This document shows, piece after piece, positions 23,816 to 35,052 of a DNA stretch of 64,000 nt; the stretch's first letter is position 1, and every line of letters starts with the position of its first letter. The DNA lies in assembly GCA_030544235.1 (NCBI GenBank), contig CM060470.1:22756356-22820355 (forward strand), given 5' to 3'. The position numbers were made by a program, and so were the translations under genes. This DNA is from Lepturacanthus savala (Eukaryota > Chordata > Actinopteri > Scombriformes > Trichiuridae). The notes beneath the pieces are model-generated. The model had not been told where the DNA came from, did not search any database, and saw only the letters and a program-made list of their open reading frames with translations.

Positions 23816-24728
23816 AATTGATATTTAAGCCTCAAGTCACAGAATTAATGTAGGATGAAGAGAAAAGAAGTATATTTAAATTGAATACTTCATAACATCT
23901 TTTTATTAGACAACTAATGACATAAAGAAATCCTGGGCCAAAAAAATACCCTCTGAATTTCAAAACAGTTGAATCAGCAGGGGTAGTATTAAATGAGAAA
24001 AGTTGATATCCAGATGGAGAATAAATATTTAAAAGCAATACAGAATGCCTGAGAGCCTTACTGCATTATGTTCCATTTTATTTTCAATTGTCACCTGGTG
24101 CCTGACTTTGTTGTTTTCCTTTAAATCAGCAATTATTAATGTTTTAGGCAACACAACCGCATTCCACATCCTGGGTTGATGCATGAATCCCGACAAAACG
24201 CAACACGGCCTATTTATAGCTGCATTGAAGGCATCAAATTTAATGATGCACAAATAATCAGAACAGACGTAACTAAATATTCAAGAGATCACAACAAGGC
24301 ACTCACATTTAAATGTACCTGAAACTACACTGGAACGTTTCTATTAACTGTAGCAAAGTTATGCACAGGCCATCACTCTTAAAGAGCAAAGAGGGTAAGG
24401 ACATTCTTTTGCCGCATTTAAATAAATTGCAACAAGTTTAAATAATAATTCACCATCCATAACATATTGTCTTATGTTAGCTTATCTTTCTTTGACTTGC
24501 TTTGTTTATCCCGACCTCACCCCCACGCTCTTGCTTCCGCCTCAAATTCATTGATCTCTGTCCATTTACTCTTTCATTACTGCCAACTTGATAGCTTTTA
24601 TGAATGAACTATTCCAGCTAGTTGGCTGTCACAAGCCAGTTGATTGGGGTAAATGAAAGCTTTTAATTTAATCATTTATTTTCTGTTTTTATTTCAGGAA
24701 TAAGCGCAGTTGAACAAATAATTACAGT

Positions 24729-24945
24729 AAATGGACTTCATTTGTATAGCACCTTTCTATCACTCTACATAACATGCCAACATTCACCCATTTACACCCA
24801 TTCATAAACTGTTGGTGGAGGCTGCTGCACAGGATGCTCCAGGTCAAAAGGAGCAATTTGAGGTTCTGTATCTTTGCAGAGGAGACAGGAATCTTCCAAC
24901 TTCTGACTTGTGATAAACAGCCATCCTTTGTTGGCTCATTTTGAC
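24729..24945 (-). mobile_element. tRNA-derived SINE, minus orientation
   Basis: Reading left to right, 'ggacttcatttgtatagcac' (24732-24751) and ctttctatcactct form the inverted tail of the teleost SINE that ends in 'gcgctatataaat'. 'acattcacccatttacaccc' and 'aggagcaatttgaggttctg' are its body. The tRNA head, expected near 24940, is nearly lost. A second copy in the opposite orientation lies at 56085-56225. Confidence 0.65.
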
Positions 24946-26760
24946 CCTAGCTATCTGTAGACTACTGACACATTAATTTCATGAGAGGTCGATGGTAGCG
25001 ATGATTACAATTAATCTGATATGGTATGAATGTGGTTTAATAAAAAAAAAAAGAAAAAAAAGCACATCACAGCTTAAATAAAATCTTCCCACACACAGGC
25101 TGCAGCTCAGTATTTGAACCCGGAAAGCCTCCACCAGCAGTTTTGTGATTCAATTCAAAAGATTCAATTTAACATCCTTAACTACAAAAAAAAACTACAT
25201 GAGGGTTGAGGAACATACAAAGGAACAATATTATACAAACCTTTGTATATTGGAAAATGGAATAAAGAGGGACATTTTGAATTCTAATTAAAAGCAAACC
25301 TCATCCACTTGTTGTTTTCCCCGATGTAGCATTTATGTTGGATTTGACTGCATGTCAACAATATTTTTGTTCTCCGCGTCGTCAAGCTTCTTGGAAAGAA
25401 ACACTTTTTACCTCGGTGCTTGCTTGTCTAATTGCATGGTTCCCTGAGGCTATTATAAGGTACTGACTAAATAACAAGCAGCCAACCTGAGTCCCATTAA
25501 AAGAAAATGCGCTCGCTTCCTTACACACAAATGAAAACACCAGCTTCTTACTCAGCAGCGCTCATTTTTTTTAAAAGTATAAGGCCACAGTGCAATCCAC
25601 ACCCTGTTACAGAGACTGCCGTGCTTTTCATAGTCCAGCCACTGCAGTAAATGTATTAAATAACCTGTGAGGGAGAGAGAGAGAGAATGTCTGTGACCGT
25701 CTTTCCTATCCGAGCACAAAGGTTTTCCAAAGACGAGGTGAGGAGGAGGCGTGTGAGGGTCTGTCTCGGTGTTCGTGTTGTGTCAGTGTGCAGAGGAGCA
25801 GGCTAAATTATCAGTAATTACCTTGTTATATATTTAGCCCTCTCCTGAAGGTGGTCCACACAGACAGGATGACATGTTGAACTCTGAACTTGAATTGCAA
25901 ATACAGAAAAAGAGAAGAAAAAAAATCAACCTAAAAAAAGAAAAAAACTGCTTAAGTAACTGTCTGTGATATTGTCGTAAGTCTGTGATTTTTCTCGTAT
26001 ATCATCATTTCAAAGCCACTGGACACGGACCAGTGGAGCTGTCTGTAGACTGGAAATGCTCTTATAGCTATTCTTCGGACTGACCTGGGATTACATTTAT
26101 ATTAAATGTTCCGGTCCCAAGTTGTGCAAATCCTAAATGTGTATACAGTATGTATAGAAAGAGAGAATATATAAATATGGTATTATAAAGGGGGCGACCA
26201 GATGAACTGAGTCCTTACTCTGGTGACAGGTTCACTTCAGAGAAAACACATTTTTTGCCCTGACATTGCACCTTTAATGCATATCCTCCCAAAACGTGTT
26301 CTCCTTTGGTGCGAGCGTGGGCTGCAAATAGACGATGTTCCCACCTCAAATCCAGCGTAAACATTCAGTCCATCTGGGCCCCCGATGGGTTTATGAAATA
26401 ATACGAAAATGTTTTATTTTTATCATTATTTTGTTGTTGTTGAGATACGCATCTTATTGCTTTTGCTGTGCCTAAAGAAAATCTCCCTCATATATTTGTA
26501 ACTGTGAATTTTTCATGTAGAAATGAACTTGTAGAAGCTGTGAAACCGTCTTGTCCCGTGCATTGCCGTGAGTTTTTCTCTCTTTTTTTTGGAGTGATGG
26601 GCGTGGAGGTGAAGAGTGTGTGTGTTTGTGTGTGTGCGTGCGTGCGTGTGTGTGTCTAGATAAGGGAGTTCATGTCCATGTTTTTTGTCGATGGTTGTGA
26701 CATTCCAGCAGCAGCCACCACCTTTTCTATTATCCAAAGCCTCTCAATAAACATATCATT
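24946..26760. other. Non-coding stretch, possible distal 3' UTR
   Basis: There is no coding exon here. The run from about 25830 to 26760 is unique sequence ending in CAATAAA (26745-26751), followed by a T/G-rich patch with ttgcactgtgtgtgag about 30 bp on, the layout of a polyadenylation site for a plus-strand transcript. DHRSX is the only upstream gene seen. Confidence 0.3.
26746..26751 (+). promoter_or_regulatory. Candidate polyadenylation signal
   Basis: AATAAA with a GT-rich element (ctttgcactgtgtgtgag) 30-50 bp downstream. The distance from the DHRSX stop (5.7 kb) is long but possible. It could also belong to an unrecognised gene or be chance. Confidence 0.3.
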
Positions 26761-27480
26761 GTGCCACTCTCCCTCTGTCCTTTGCACTGTGTGTGAGAGA
26801 GAAACCGTCATTCTGATGAAACTCAGCATCACACACTGAGCCGCAAGCACAGCCTGATCAGCCTGTTCTCAGAATTCATCACTGTAACTCACACAAACAC
26901 ACATTTACCATCAGGTTGCCAGTATTTCCTGTTACTAAATATCAGATTTGTCCACTTAACTAAGTATTTCACTCCTGGTACCTTTATGCTTTTTTTCATA
27001 TGCTCTGCAAATATAAAGAGCAGAGAATCAGTGAAATAAACTAGACAAAAAGTAGTACAACTTATGATGGATTCATCAGATCTGCTTTAACCAGACCATT
27101 AAACACTGTCATACTGTTCATTTCCTGTTATATTACATCAATTTGGCTGAAGATTATGACCAAAGGAGATAAAATGGGTTTCTTTCACAAAAAAAAGAAG
27201 TCTCACTCACTGAAGAAACTTGAACATGTGGATCATCAATATACAATCTATCAGTAATAATTAACTGATCATTTTAATCAGAATTAACACAAACTGTTTG
27301 TAATGCTTGATGTTCTGCCTGGATCAGAAGACAACATGAATTCTCTTGATTTAACAGTAAATCATTGTAATTATCAAATTGAATTAATCAGTTTAAAAGT
27401 GTCAGCCATAGGCAGCTTCAGTCCAATGGGTGATATAAAAAAAAAATAATAATAAAAATAAAAAACTCCTGAAACACTTT
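26761..27480. other. Unique sequence, nothing recognised
   Basis: AT-rich with no exon, RNA gene or transposon signature that I can support. Confidence 0.5.
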
Positions 27481-27487
27481 GAATTCA

Positions 27488-27690
27488 AATAACTTTATTA
27501 TCCCAGTAGGGATAATTCATTTTAAGCAGCGAGCGACAAATAAAACATACACCAGCAAAAACAAAATAAAAAAGCCTTGAGTGATGATTAGTTGTGTAGA
27601 CAGACATAACATAACATCCTGATGGCAGCAGAGAGAAAATCTCTTTCAAACATGTTCAGGAGTAGTTTGGATACTAGCGGCTTTACGAAG
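27488..27690 (-). mobile_element. Possible LINE 3' end remnant
   Basis: 'aactttattatcccagtagg' followed by gataattcattttaagcagc, and later cctgatggcagcagagag, resemble the inverted 3' UTR of a non-LTR retrotransposon common in teleosts. No protein similarity remains, so the call rests on nucleotide pattern only. Confidence 0.35.
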
Positions 27691-28415
27691 CATTTGCCAG
27701 TTGCAAAAGGAATTTAAGTCCCTTTTTGTTAAAACAATGATCTTGGAACAGTTTGAGCTGTTTCTTTAACTAAGAAGTTGTGGAACCAGCAAATAAAAGA
27801 TTCATAACACCCTCGATAAAAAAATTATTTAAAAAATTGGCACATTTGTTCAGTGTGACACACAAAGGTTTCATCAATGTACTCATTGTGCTGTACTTTA
27901 CAGATGGTCCTCAAAGCTGTACTATACTTTATACTTTTGATACTTAATACTTTAATACTTCACCCTCCTCTAATGTGAGTGATTCAAAAATGAGAATGTA
28001 CCAGCACAATCAATTTCCATCTTTCTGCTGCAGTTGATTTGTGACTTTTACATCTGTAGTATGTGATGAGGTGATGCTGTGGATATTCAAGTTTAAACAA
28101 CATTGACTGTTGCAAGTTACATTATTATGTACCAGCTTTTTTGTTGTTTGCTTAAGATAAGACACACTCTACAGGAATATGGCCCAGATTCTGTTCTGTT
28201 GATGACTGCTTGGATTTCCTGAGGGTCTGTGAATGCGTCTTGGAGTATGATGCTGCAGCTAGTGAGTAGATTGTGGTTCTTTGAAAGAAGAAAAGACAGC
28301 AGCACTCTTGAACTTTTCTTGCAAAGTTTGTTGTTATGGTGGTGGCTATGACCAACCTAGTAGCCTGTTTTAGCATGCGGAATAAAATACCAGCTAAACC
28401 CACTAATGCTACAAA

Positions 28416-28475
28416 ACCTGTGACCTACTCGCTGTGAGGCAACAGCACTAACCACTATGCCACTGTGTTGCCCAG
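28416..28475 (-). mobile_element. Head-only fragment of the tRNA-headed SINE
   Basis: The inverse of the head seen at 32554-32620: 'ctcgctgtgaggcaacagca' then ctaaccactatgccactgtgttgccc. It contains the inverted A-box region but no body. It is a separate insertion from the copy at 28804-29071, because in this orientation that copy's head would lie to its right. Confidence 0.7.
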
Positions 28476-28803
28476 GTTAGAAATAATGATTTGTATTAGA
28501 AATAAAATGTTTCTTCAAACTTTGCTTTCGTCAAAGGAAGGTCAGTTTTCTAGCTTCTCTAATCAGCTAAATTGTTTTCAGCTGTGCTGACAGGATTGGG
28601 TTTTCTAATCATCCATTAACCTGCTGATGCAATGAGCAAACACATTGTACCATTAGAACACTGGAGTGATAGTTGCTGGAAATGGGCCTCTATACACCTA
28701 TGTAGATATTGCACCAAAAACAGACATTTGTAGCTAGAATAGTCATTTACTACATTAGCAATGTATAGAATGTATTTCCGATTAGTGTAAAAACAGTCAG
28801 TCA

Positions 28804-29071
28804 TCTTCTATTCCCGCTTATTCCTCATTAGGGTCACATGGTCTGCTGGAGCCAATCCCAGCGCATTACAGCGAGAGGCAGGGATACACCTCAGATGGCC
28901 GCCAGCCTATCGTGGGGTTCACACACCATTCACTCACATGTTTTTGGACTGTGGGAGGAAGCCAGAGTACCCGGTGAAAACCCACGCAGACACGGGGAGA
29001 ACATGCAAACTCCACACAGAAAGGTCCCAGACCCAGGACCAAGGAGGTCTTGAACCTGCAACCTTAACCCT
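28804..29071 (-). mobile_element. tRNA-headed SINE family, minus copy
   Basis: It starts with the inverted 3' end 'ttctattcccgcttattcct', runs through the conserved core 'tttttggactgtgggaggaa' and 'ggggagaacatgcaaactcc', and stops at ggtcttgaacctgcaacc, part of the B-box region; the A-box head is missing. A cagtcagtca tract abuts the 3' end, as in the copy at 54553. Same family as 32554-32897 and 55475-55789. Confidence 0.85.
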
Positions 29072-29089
29072 GATAAGGCACACCTATAA

Positions 29090-30670
29090 AGTGAAAACCA
29101 TTTCAGGTGACTACTTCTTAAAGCTCATCAAGATAATGCCAAGAGTCTGCAAGAGTGTGTTCACATTGATGGTATATTATACAGTATAACATTAGATAAT
29201 AATTAGTTATTTTTTTTGTGGTAAGTTGCCACTAAAAATAAAATTAATTTGATCATGGGAGCCCATGTAAACACTTTACACATTATGTCGAATGAAATGA
29301 CTGCTGTTAAAGCTCTCCACAGCGAGGGGGTGGTTAATAGTTACTTTAATCTGGAGCCATTTGTAAATAGGAGGTTTCTGTCAGGTTTTAGCACAGTGGT
29401 ACAGAATGAGTGGGTGGTCTTATTTCACCGTTTGTGTGTTAGTACCGGAGACCTCAATATTTACACACAAGCACTGAAAATTGTTCATAATAAGGCCCTT
29501 TAATACGTGGCTGGAGGGGATCTGTAAATGAAAGTGCTATTTAGACACTTGATTATGCAGCTGAGCCAATATGACAGACCCTCGAGTATCACAGCACGAA
29601 AAGCAGACTGGAGACATGTAAGACAACTCCTCAAGGTGCCTCTGAATGGCAGGTGAGGAGGGATACAGCATGTATATGCCTCCTTGTTAGAATAAATATC
29701 TGAGGCGGTGTCTCTTCCGCTCTTCGAAACTTTGGCACTTTAGTGACATCTGAGCTCACTCAAGCGGAAAATGGAGAAAATGCACAAACTAAAATGAGAA
29801 AATGATCATCCTCGTTCATGTCCTGGTAATCAAGGCTCACAGTTCTGGGACAGAGAAACTGTTTAAAAGAAAACACACTTAATCAGTCCTTGTTCAACCA
29901 TGAGGTGGCTCAGGAGATTTAATAAACTCACTGCATGCATTCTCATAAACTGTGGCTTCAGTTCATGTAATTATTGCCAAATCAGAAGACGATATTACTC
30001 ATAACAACTTTAAAGAGGGACCGAGTTGTACAAATGCACTTTTTGTAAAGTTTTTAAAATAATTGCTACTGGTCACTCATTATTCATCTCAAGAGTATAA
30101 TTCTTAATTTACTTACTGCTTCAACGGGGCAGTAACTGATTATCTCCGAATCATCAATTTCCCATTAACATAAACTCATGAAGTGGTCATTGCCTCCTGC
30201 TTTTTCTCAAAGTCTATTTCCTTCCCTGGAAATGATCATGAAAGCCATTCAGGAAAAATCTAGAACATCAACAATCTAGAACAGTGCTTCTCACACTTTT
30301 TCACAACAAGGACCTTTAAACTGACAAAAACTAGACCACAGACCCCATCTGATAATAGTTTTGTTTGAATGCTTTATAACACAATGTGTAGGACAGTTAT
30401 GAAAGAATGAAACTGCCTGAACAAAAGTAAATGAATGAATATGGCAGTAAATATGCATATTTAGGTTTTTCATTTAATTAATGAAGTGTATTTATTTTTG
30501 CACGTTTTCCTTTTGCACATAAATGCTGCATTTATTTGATTTTCCATTTTATTATAATCATATTATAATTATATTGTATAAGTATATTTATGTATTATAT
30601 TTATATATTCACTCCCCCTTTCATTTCTCTCTCCATTTCCACCTCAGTGTAGAAAATGGAAAATAAAATC
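29090..30670. other. Unique sequence with one repeat fragment
   Basis: No gene found. 30283-30400 ('cttctcacactttttcacaa', 'aaactgacaaaaactagacc') resembles a short dispersed fish repeat. 30000-30245 is unique and contains several ATTA/TAAT sites. Confidence 0.4.
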
Positions 30671-30678
30671 TGAAATTG

Positions 30679-30680
<2 letters not shown>

Positions 30681-30762
<82 letters not shown>
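30681..30762. repeat. (TA)41 microsatellite
   Basis: A pure TA run of 82 bp. Such tracts extrude cruciforms and are unstable in assembly and sequencing, so the true length may differ. Confidence 0.97.
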
Positions 30763-30764
<2 letters not shown>

Positions 30765-32541
30765 CCTTACATTCTGTCATTGTTTTGCATATGGAAGTGT
30801 AGTGAAGACTCCTTTTTTGTATTCCACTTGAGTATTTCCATTTGGTGTTACCGCCCCACTACATTCAGTGAAATTTATAAATTATTTCACAGTTTAGTTG
30901 CTAGATACTTCTCAGTTTTGCATCTATAAAAGATATATCATCTAAATACAGCAGTTTTACATGAGTACTTTGAATATTTGTTTGATGCTTTACTTATGTA
31001 TTGAATGCAGGACGTTTACCTCTAATTGAGTATGTTTTCATTGTGGTGATTGTAAAATTAAGCATTGCTTCTGATTAATTTTGGTCGTATCTCAACTCAT
31101 GAATAAAGTGACTGAACTGGATGTGATTACATGTTTATATTGGGCGGTGAACAAATGAAGCGTACAGAGTGTTCTGTCCGTCTCCAGCTCCACCTTTTAG
31201 CAGCCTCTAAGTGCGAGATTAAAACAGCCATTCATCTTCCAGGCAGCCGTGTTTTATAGGAAAAGCCTGACAGCCCAGGGCTAAGTGATACATGGAACTT
31301 GTCAGGGCTCCTGATGAAGGGATGAAAGGATGGACAAAAGAACACACGCATACACACCCTTATCACCAGGCCAATGAGAAAGGCCATAGAGATTACTGCA
31401 GACAGACCTGTGCTCATTTATTTATTTCGCCAGACTTTACTCTCTGCCTCCTCCTGTTCAGTTTGAACTATCAACTCCACTCAAACAGCAACACATGCAT
31501 ATTCTTCAGGAGCCAGGTACTGGTATTTTTATTCAATCTAACAGCCTTAATGAACTGATTTGGAATCTTTGCCACTTTGAGTCTCGACTGCTCAGAAATC
31601 CTCTATTAAATTTTAAGATGGTCACAAACCTTTGAATTTTCAAAGCTGTATCCTGTACTGTGGCACCTGTTGTTCCCCTGGAGGAATTTAAGTCCAAATT
31701 GAGCAGTCTGCAGGTCTCATCAGTGACAGTCGCACGATCAGTCAGTGTCTAGTGCAGAAATATTTTCAGACCAGAAAAAAAGAGTTCTTGCTCACATCTC
31801 ACTCCCACAGTTTTATCTTCTCCTGCACGATTCTGCCATGGGATGTTGCCAAGGCAGAAACTCCTTTCTCTCTCTCTCACAACGGGACCTTAACCTTAAC
31901 TGATAAGGAAAAGCTGTCAAGCTGCAGAGTAAAGTGCATCCTCAGTCAGATTCTACAGATACGGATTGCTTCTTCTTTAAAACAATTTGGACAAACATAC
32001 ATCATCACGCTGTGCAAGTGCTGCTGCCACTAATGATGAACAACTTTCTGACCTACAAGCTTTGTTTTATAAATTTCCACTGAACGAAATGGGCATTTTG
32101 CCTCCCTCAGCAGAGCTCTCCGCCGGCTCAGTGCTTTAACCACTGCTCTCACTTAGAGAAGCTAATGGATCGAGAGTTTGAATCCTCCACCTGACAACAA
32201 TGCTACTTATGCAGTAAGCAGCTTTATCCATGCACCCATAGGCTCACTCTCTTACATTCACCCACATATTCCACACAAGCAATTTCTCCGCTGCTTTTAG
32301 CTCTATTATTATTATTTTTTTTATCATTTATGTTTTTATGTATGTGTATTTTATGTATGTTTGTTTTATGTTTTTATAAATCAATAAATCAACAAGGAAA
32401 TATTACCAGTTTACAACAACCACACAGCAGGTTTTAATCAGCTGATTGAGTCATCTCTCCCTCCCTACTAACTGATTTATATGTTCATCATGTACCTTCA
32501 GTCAATGTGACTCCAGCACTCTTCAATATTTTTTAATTATT
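30763..32541. other. Unique sequence, no gene
   Basis: No exon seen. 32120-32200 includes a tRNA B-box-like 'gagagtttgaatcctcca' after a ctttaaccactgctctcac stretch, possibly a worn SINE head, but too weak to call. Confidence 0.45.
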
Positions 32542-32553
32542 AGATTGATATGT

Positions 32554-32897
32554 GGGTGACACGGTGGAGCAGGGGTTAGCGCTGTTGCCTCACAGCAAGA
32601 AGGTCGCAGGTTCAAGACCTGCTCGGTCCTGGGTCTGGGACCTTTCTGTGTGGAGTTTGCATGTTCTCCCTGTGTGGCTGTGGGTTTTCACCGGGTACTC
32701 CAGCTTCCTCCCACAGTCCACAAACATGCTGAGGTTAATTGATGACTCTACATTGCCCGTATGTGTGAGTGAATGGTGTGTGTGCCCCATGATTGGCTGG
32801 CGACCATCTGGGGTGTATCCCTGCCTCTCGCTGTAATGTGCTGGGATAGGCTCATTAGGCTGCGACACTAATGAGGAATAAGCGGGTATAGAAGATG
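32554..32897 (+). mobile_element. Full-length tRNA-headed SINE with target duplication
   Basis: A 344-bp insertion flanked by a perfect 12-bp direct repeat, agattgatatgt (32542-32553 and 32898-32909). The head 'cacggtggagcaggggttag' then cgctg is A-box-like, and 'ggttcaagacc' about 40 bp later is B-box-like, giving an internal Pol III promoter layout. The core gtttgcatgttctccctg and 'gtttttcaccgggtactcc'-type segment are the family signature. The 3' end is 'gaataagcgggtatagaaga'. Intact duplications argue for a recent insertion. It has no protein-coding role. Confidence 0.88.
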
Positions 32898-32949
32898 AGA
32901 TTGATATGTATGTTAAAAACAGTCATTTTTTATCACTATCTAAACGTAT

Positions 32950-33030
32950 CTGCTAGTCTAGTGATTTAAGATTTTGTCCTTCTTTTAGATCCAAAGGTTG
33001 CGAGTTCAAATCCAGACCTCAGCAGCAGGT
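32950..33030 (+). mobile_element. Possible tRNA-like SINE head
   Basis: 'ctagtgatttaagattttgt' and later 'ggttgcgagttcaaatccag' have the spacing of A and B boxes. The rest gives no family, so it may be a worn SINE or chance. Confidence 0.3.
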
Positions 33031-34125
33031 GCACGATGCATAGCAGCAAAAATTAGAAAGTAATTAATAAGTCAATTTATATTCTCCTATTTTGCAATGG
33101 AATTGTGTCACTGTATGTCTGAGTCATTTGAGCACAGTGCAGTTTCATCTAACCTGGTTTTCTGTGTCTAACTTCAGTGGCCTGTTGCTTGTTCCAGACA
33201 CAGACAAGACACAGACGTAAAAAAAAAAAAAAAAAACTCTTCTTCAGAATCTGGAGCAGGTTTCTGCATCACATCCAGTTCAAGTAAAAACCTCCAAATC
33301 ACCTCACAGGACAGAGCTGCCATTGTTTCCATTCAGTGAATTTGGAGTTTGTTTGCTATAATCGCAGTTAATCTATTTCTAATTATGCACCATGCTGTGC
33401 TGTCTGATTGTGGCCAGATTGATTTGGTTTGGACCAGTTTATGGCCAGCAGTGGCTGGAATGTGGCCAGTTGAGATGCAGATGGCGATCCCTAATTTAGA
33501 TTTTGGATTGAGTTAGTGTCAGCGGTGTTTTGACATGTTTGTGATATGTGCAGAGAGAGACTTGCAAATGTATGATTCACTTTGTTTGTTGGTTTCTTTT
33601 TGATAAATATAAAAGCAGCGTGCCATATGCCATTAGTGGCACTTGAAGCCGAAACGATGCTCTCCAAGAGTACAGGAGGAGAGTAATTATTCATCTATGA
33701 CATCTCTCCCATCTGTTAGGCTCGACTTCAAGAGCTGCAGTAGTTCATATGAACCACAATCGAAAGTTTCATGCCTGTAAATCTGTAAACAGTTACATCA
33801 GCAGACTAAAAGCAGCGTGTTGGGCTCAGGCCTTGACCAGAGGTCATAGGTGTGCTGCAGGTGAGATTAGAAAGCTGATTGATGCAGAGGATGAATGCTC
33901 CTCGTGATGTAAATTGTTTGCTGAAATTTAATAAGGGTTCATCAATAATAATTTGGGGTCTAAATGGTAACAGGTGTGTGATGGCTCCAATTTAACATGA
34001 AATTGAAGGGCCGTCCTCCCCTTTGAAACCATGTGTTCCTCTGCATGGTTTCAGCCTTTCATCCACACGTAACCATAGTTGTGGGCTCCTGAAACTGGAG
34101 TTTTTTGTCACCAGAGTCCAAAGTG

Positions 34126-34161
<36 letters not shown>

Positions 34162-34880
34162 CGAAAAGTCCAGTTTGAGCAGCCATGTATGGATGGGAAA
34201 ACCCAAATTTCTTGTAGACATTGTTTGACATCGTCCAGTGTGACAGTAAACAGTAAGTTGTATCCATGGAGATGAAGGAAACTCCTAGCCTTGGTTGATC
34301 ATTGTTTTCTGGTATGATTTTTTCCAGTCTTGTGATTGGCCTTCCTATTTGGAGTGCTATCGCCACCTACTGCTTTGAGGTGTATTTTGTGGTTTCATGC
34401 AGTCGATATTTTTTATCATGTAAAGTCAATAGTGCTACCCTTGTATTGAATTTACATATTTGATTTTATTATATTTTATTGTCTTTTTTTTGTAGAGTGA
34501 AAAAAATACAATATATGCAATTTGATTCATTGTCTCTCTGCTGATGATGTGTTTGAAGGAAAGAGATGTGATTGGTCCACGTGTACCCAAAACCATATTG
34601 TGCTCTCCATCCTCCCTGTCAAAACTACCTGATAAATTCTAGATTTATTCCTTTGCTAGTGATTGACAGTGTGCAGGAGTTCCTTTTCCTCTTTTTTCTT
34701 CAATAAAAGGGCCATAAAAGTTTGGTTTTAAAAAATACCTGTGTTCGTGCAGACTAGGCCTGAGAGTTATTGGTGAAATATCAACCTTTTCAATAACTGA
34801 CACTCCTGCCTGATGACAGGGAGGATCCCTGCGGAGAATCAACCTTCATAATTAATTATTAAACATCAGAGCGGCCTAAA
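33031..34880. other. Unique sequence with long T-run
   Basis: No gene. It includes a run of 17-18 A near 33219-33236 and the 33-base T-run listed separately. Confidence 0.5.
34129..34161. repeat. Poly-T tract, 33 bp
   Basis: Uninterrupted T-run. It may mark the inverted A-tail of an old retroposed sequence, but I see no recognisable body on its left. Confidence 0.95.
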
Positions 34881-34881
34881 A

Positions 34882-35032
34882 ATGGCTGTTTTTGCACTGC
34901 TGGAGGCAACAGCTGTCCAGTATGAAGAGCGGCATGTCAGATCCAACCGAGAGGGGACGCCGTCAATGTCCGGGCCGGCGTGTGGCTGCTGCACCTGTCA
35001 GAGACGATATCCGAAGCAGCGGATACATACAG
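34882..35032 (+). CDS. Orphan candidate exon (uncertain)
   Basis: From the ATG at 34882 an open frame runs 50 codons plus one base to a strong donor, acag|gtaaggct. If not spliced it would stop at TGA 35050-35052. The peptide starts MAVFALLEATAVQYEERHVR and later has CGCCTCQRR; I recognise no family. The stretch is GC-richer than its surroundings, with several CpGs. No partner exon, promoter or acceptor was identified. It could be a first exon of an unrecognised gene, a long non-coding RNA exon, or chance. Confidence 0.2.
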
Positions 35033-35052
35033 GTAAGGCTGTGACAGGTTGA

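Noticed and set aside
32590..32868. Open frame resembling ones at 28938-29189 and 55460-55738
   Set aside because: Similarity exists because all three are copies of one SINE family, not genes.
33992..34366. 124-codon open frame with a poly-Lys run
   Set aside because: The Lys run is the antisense of the 33-base T-run; no supporting signals.
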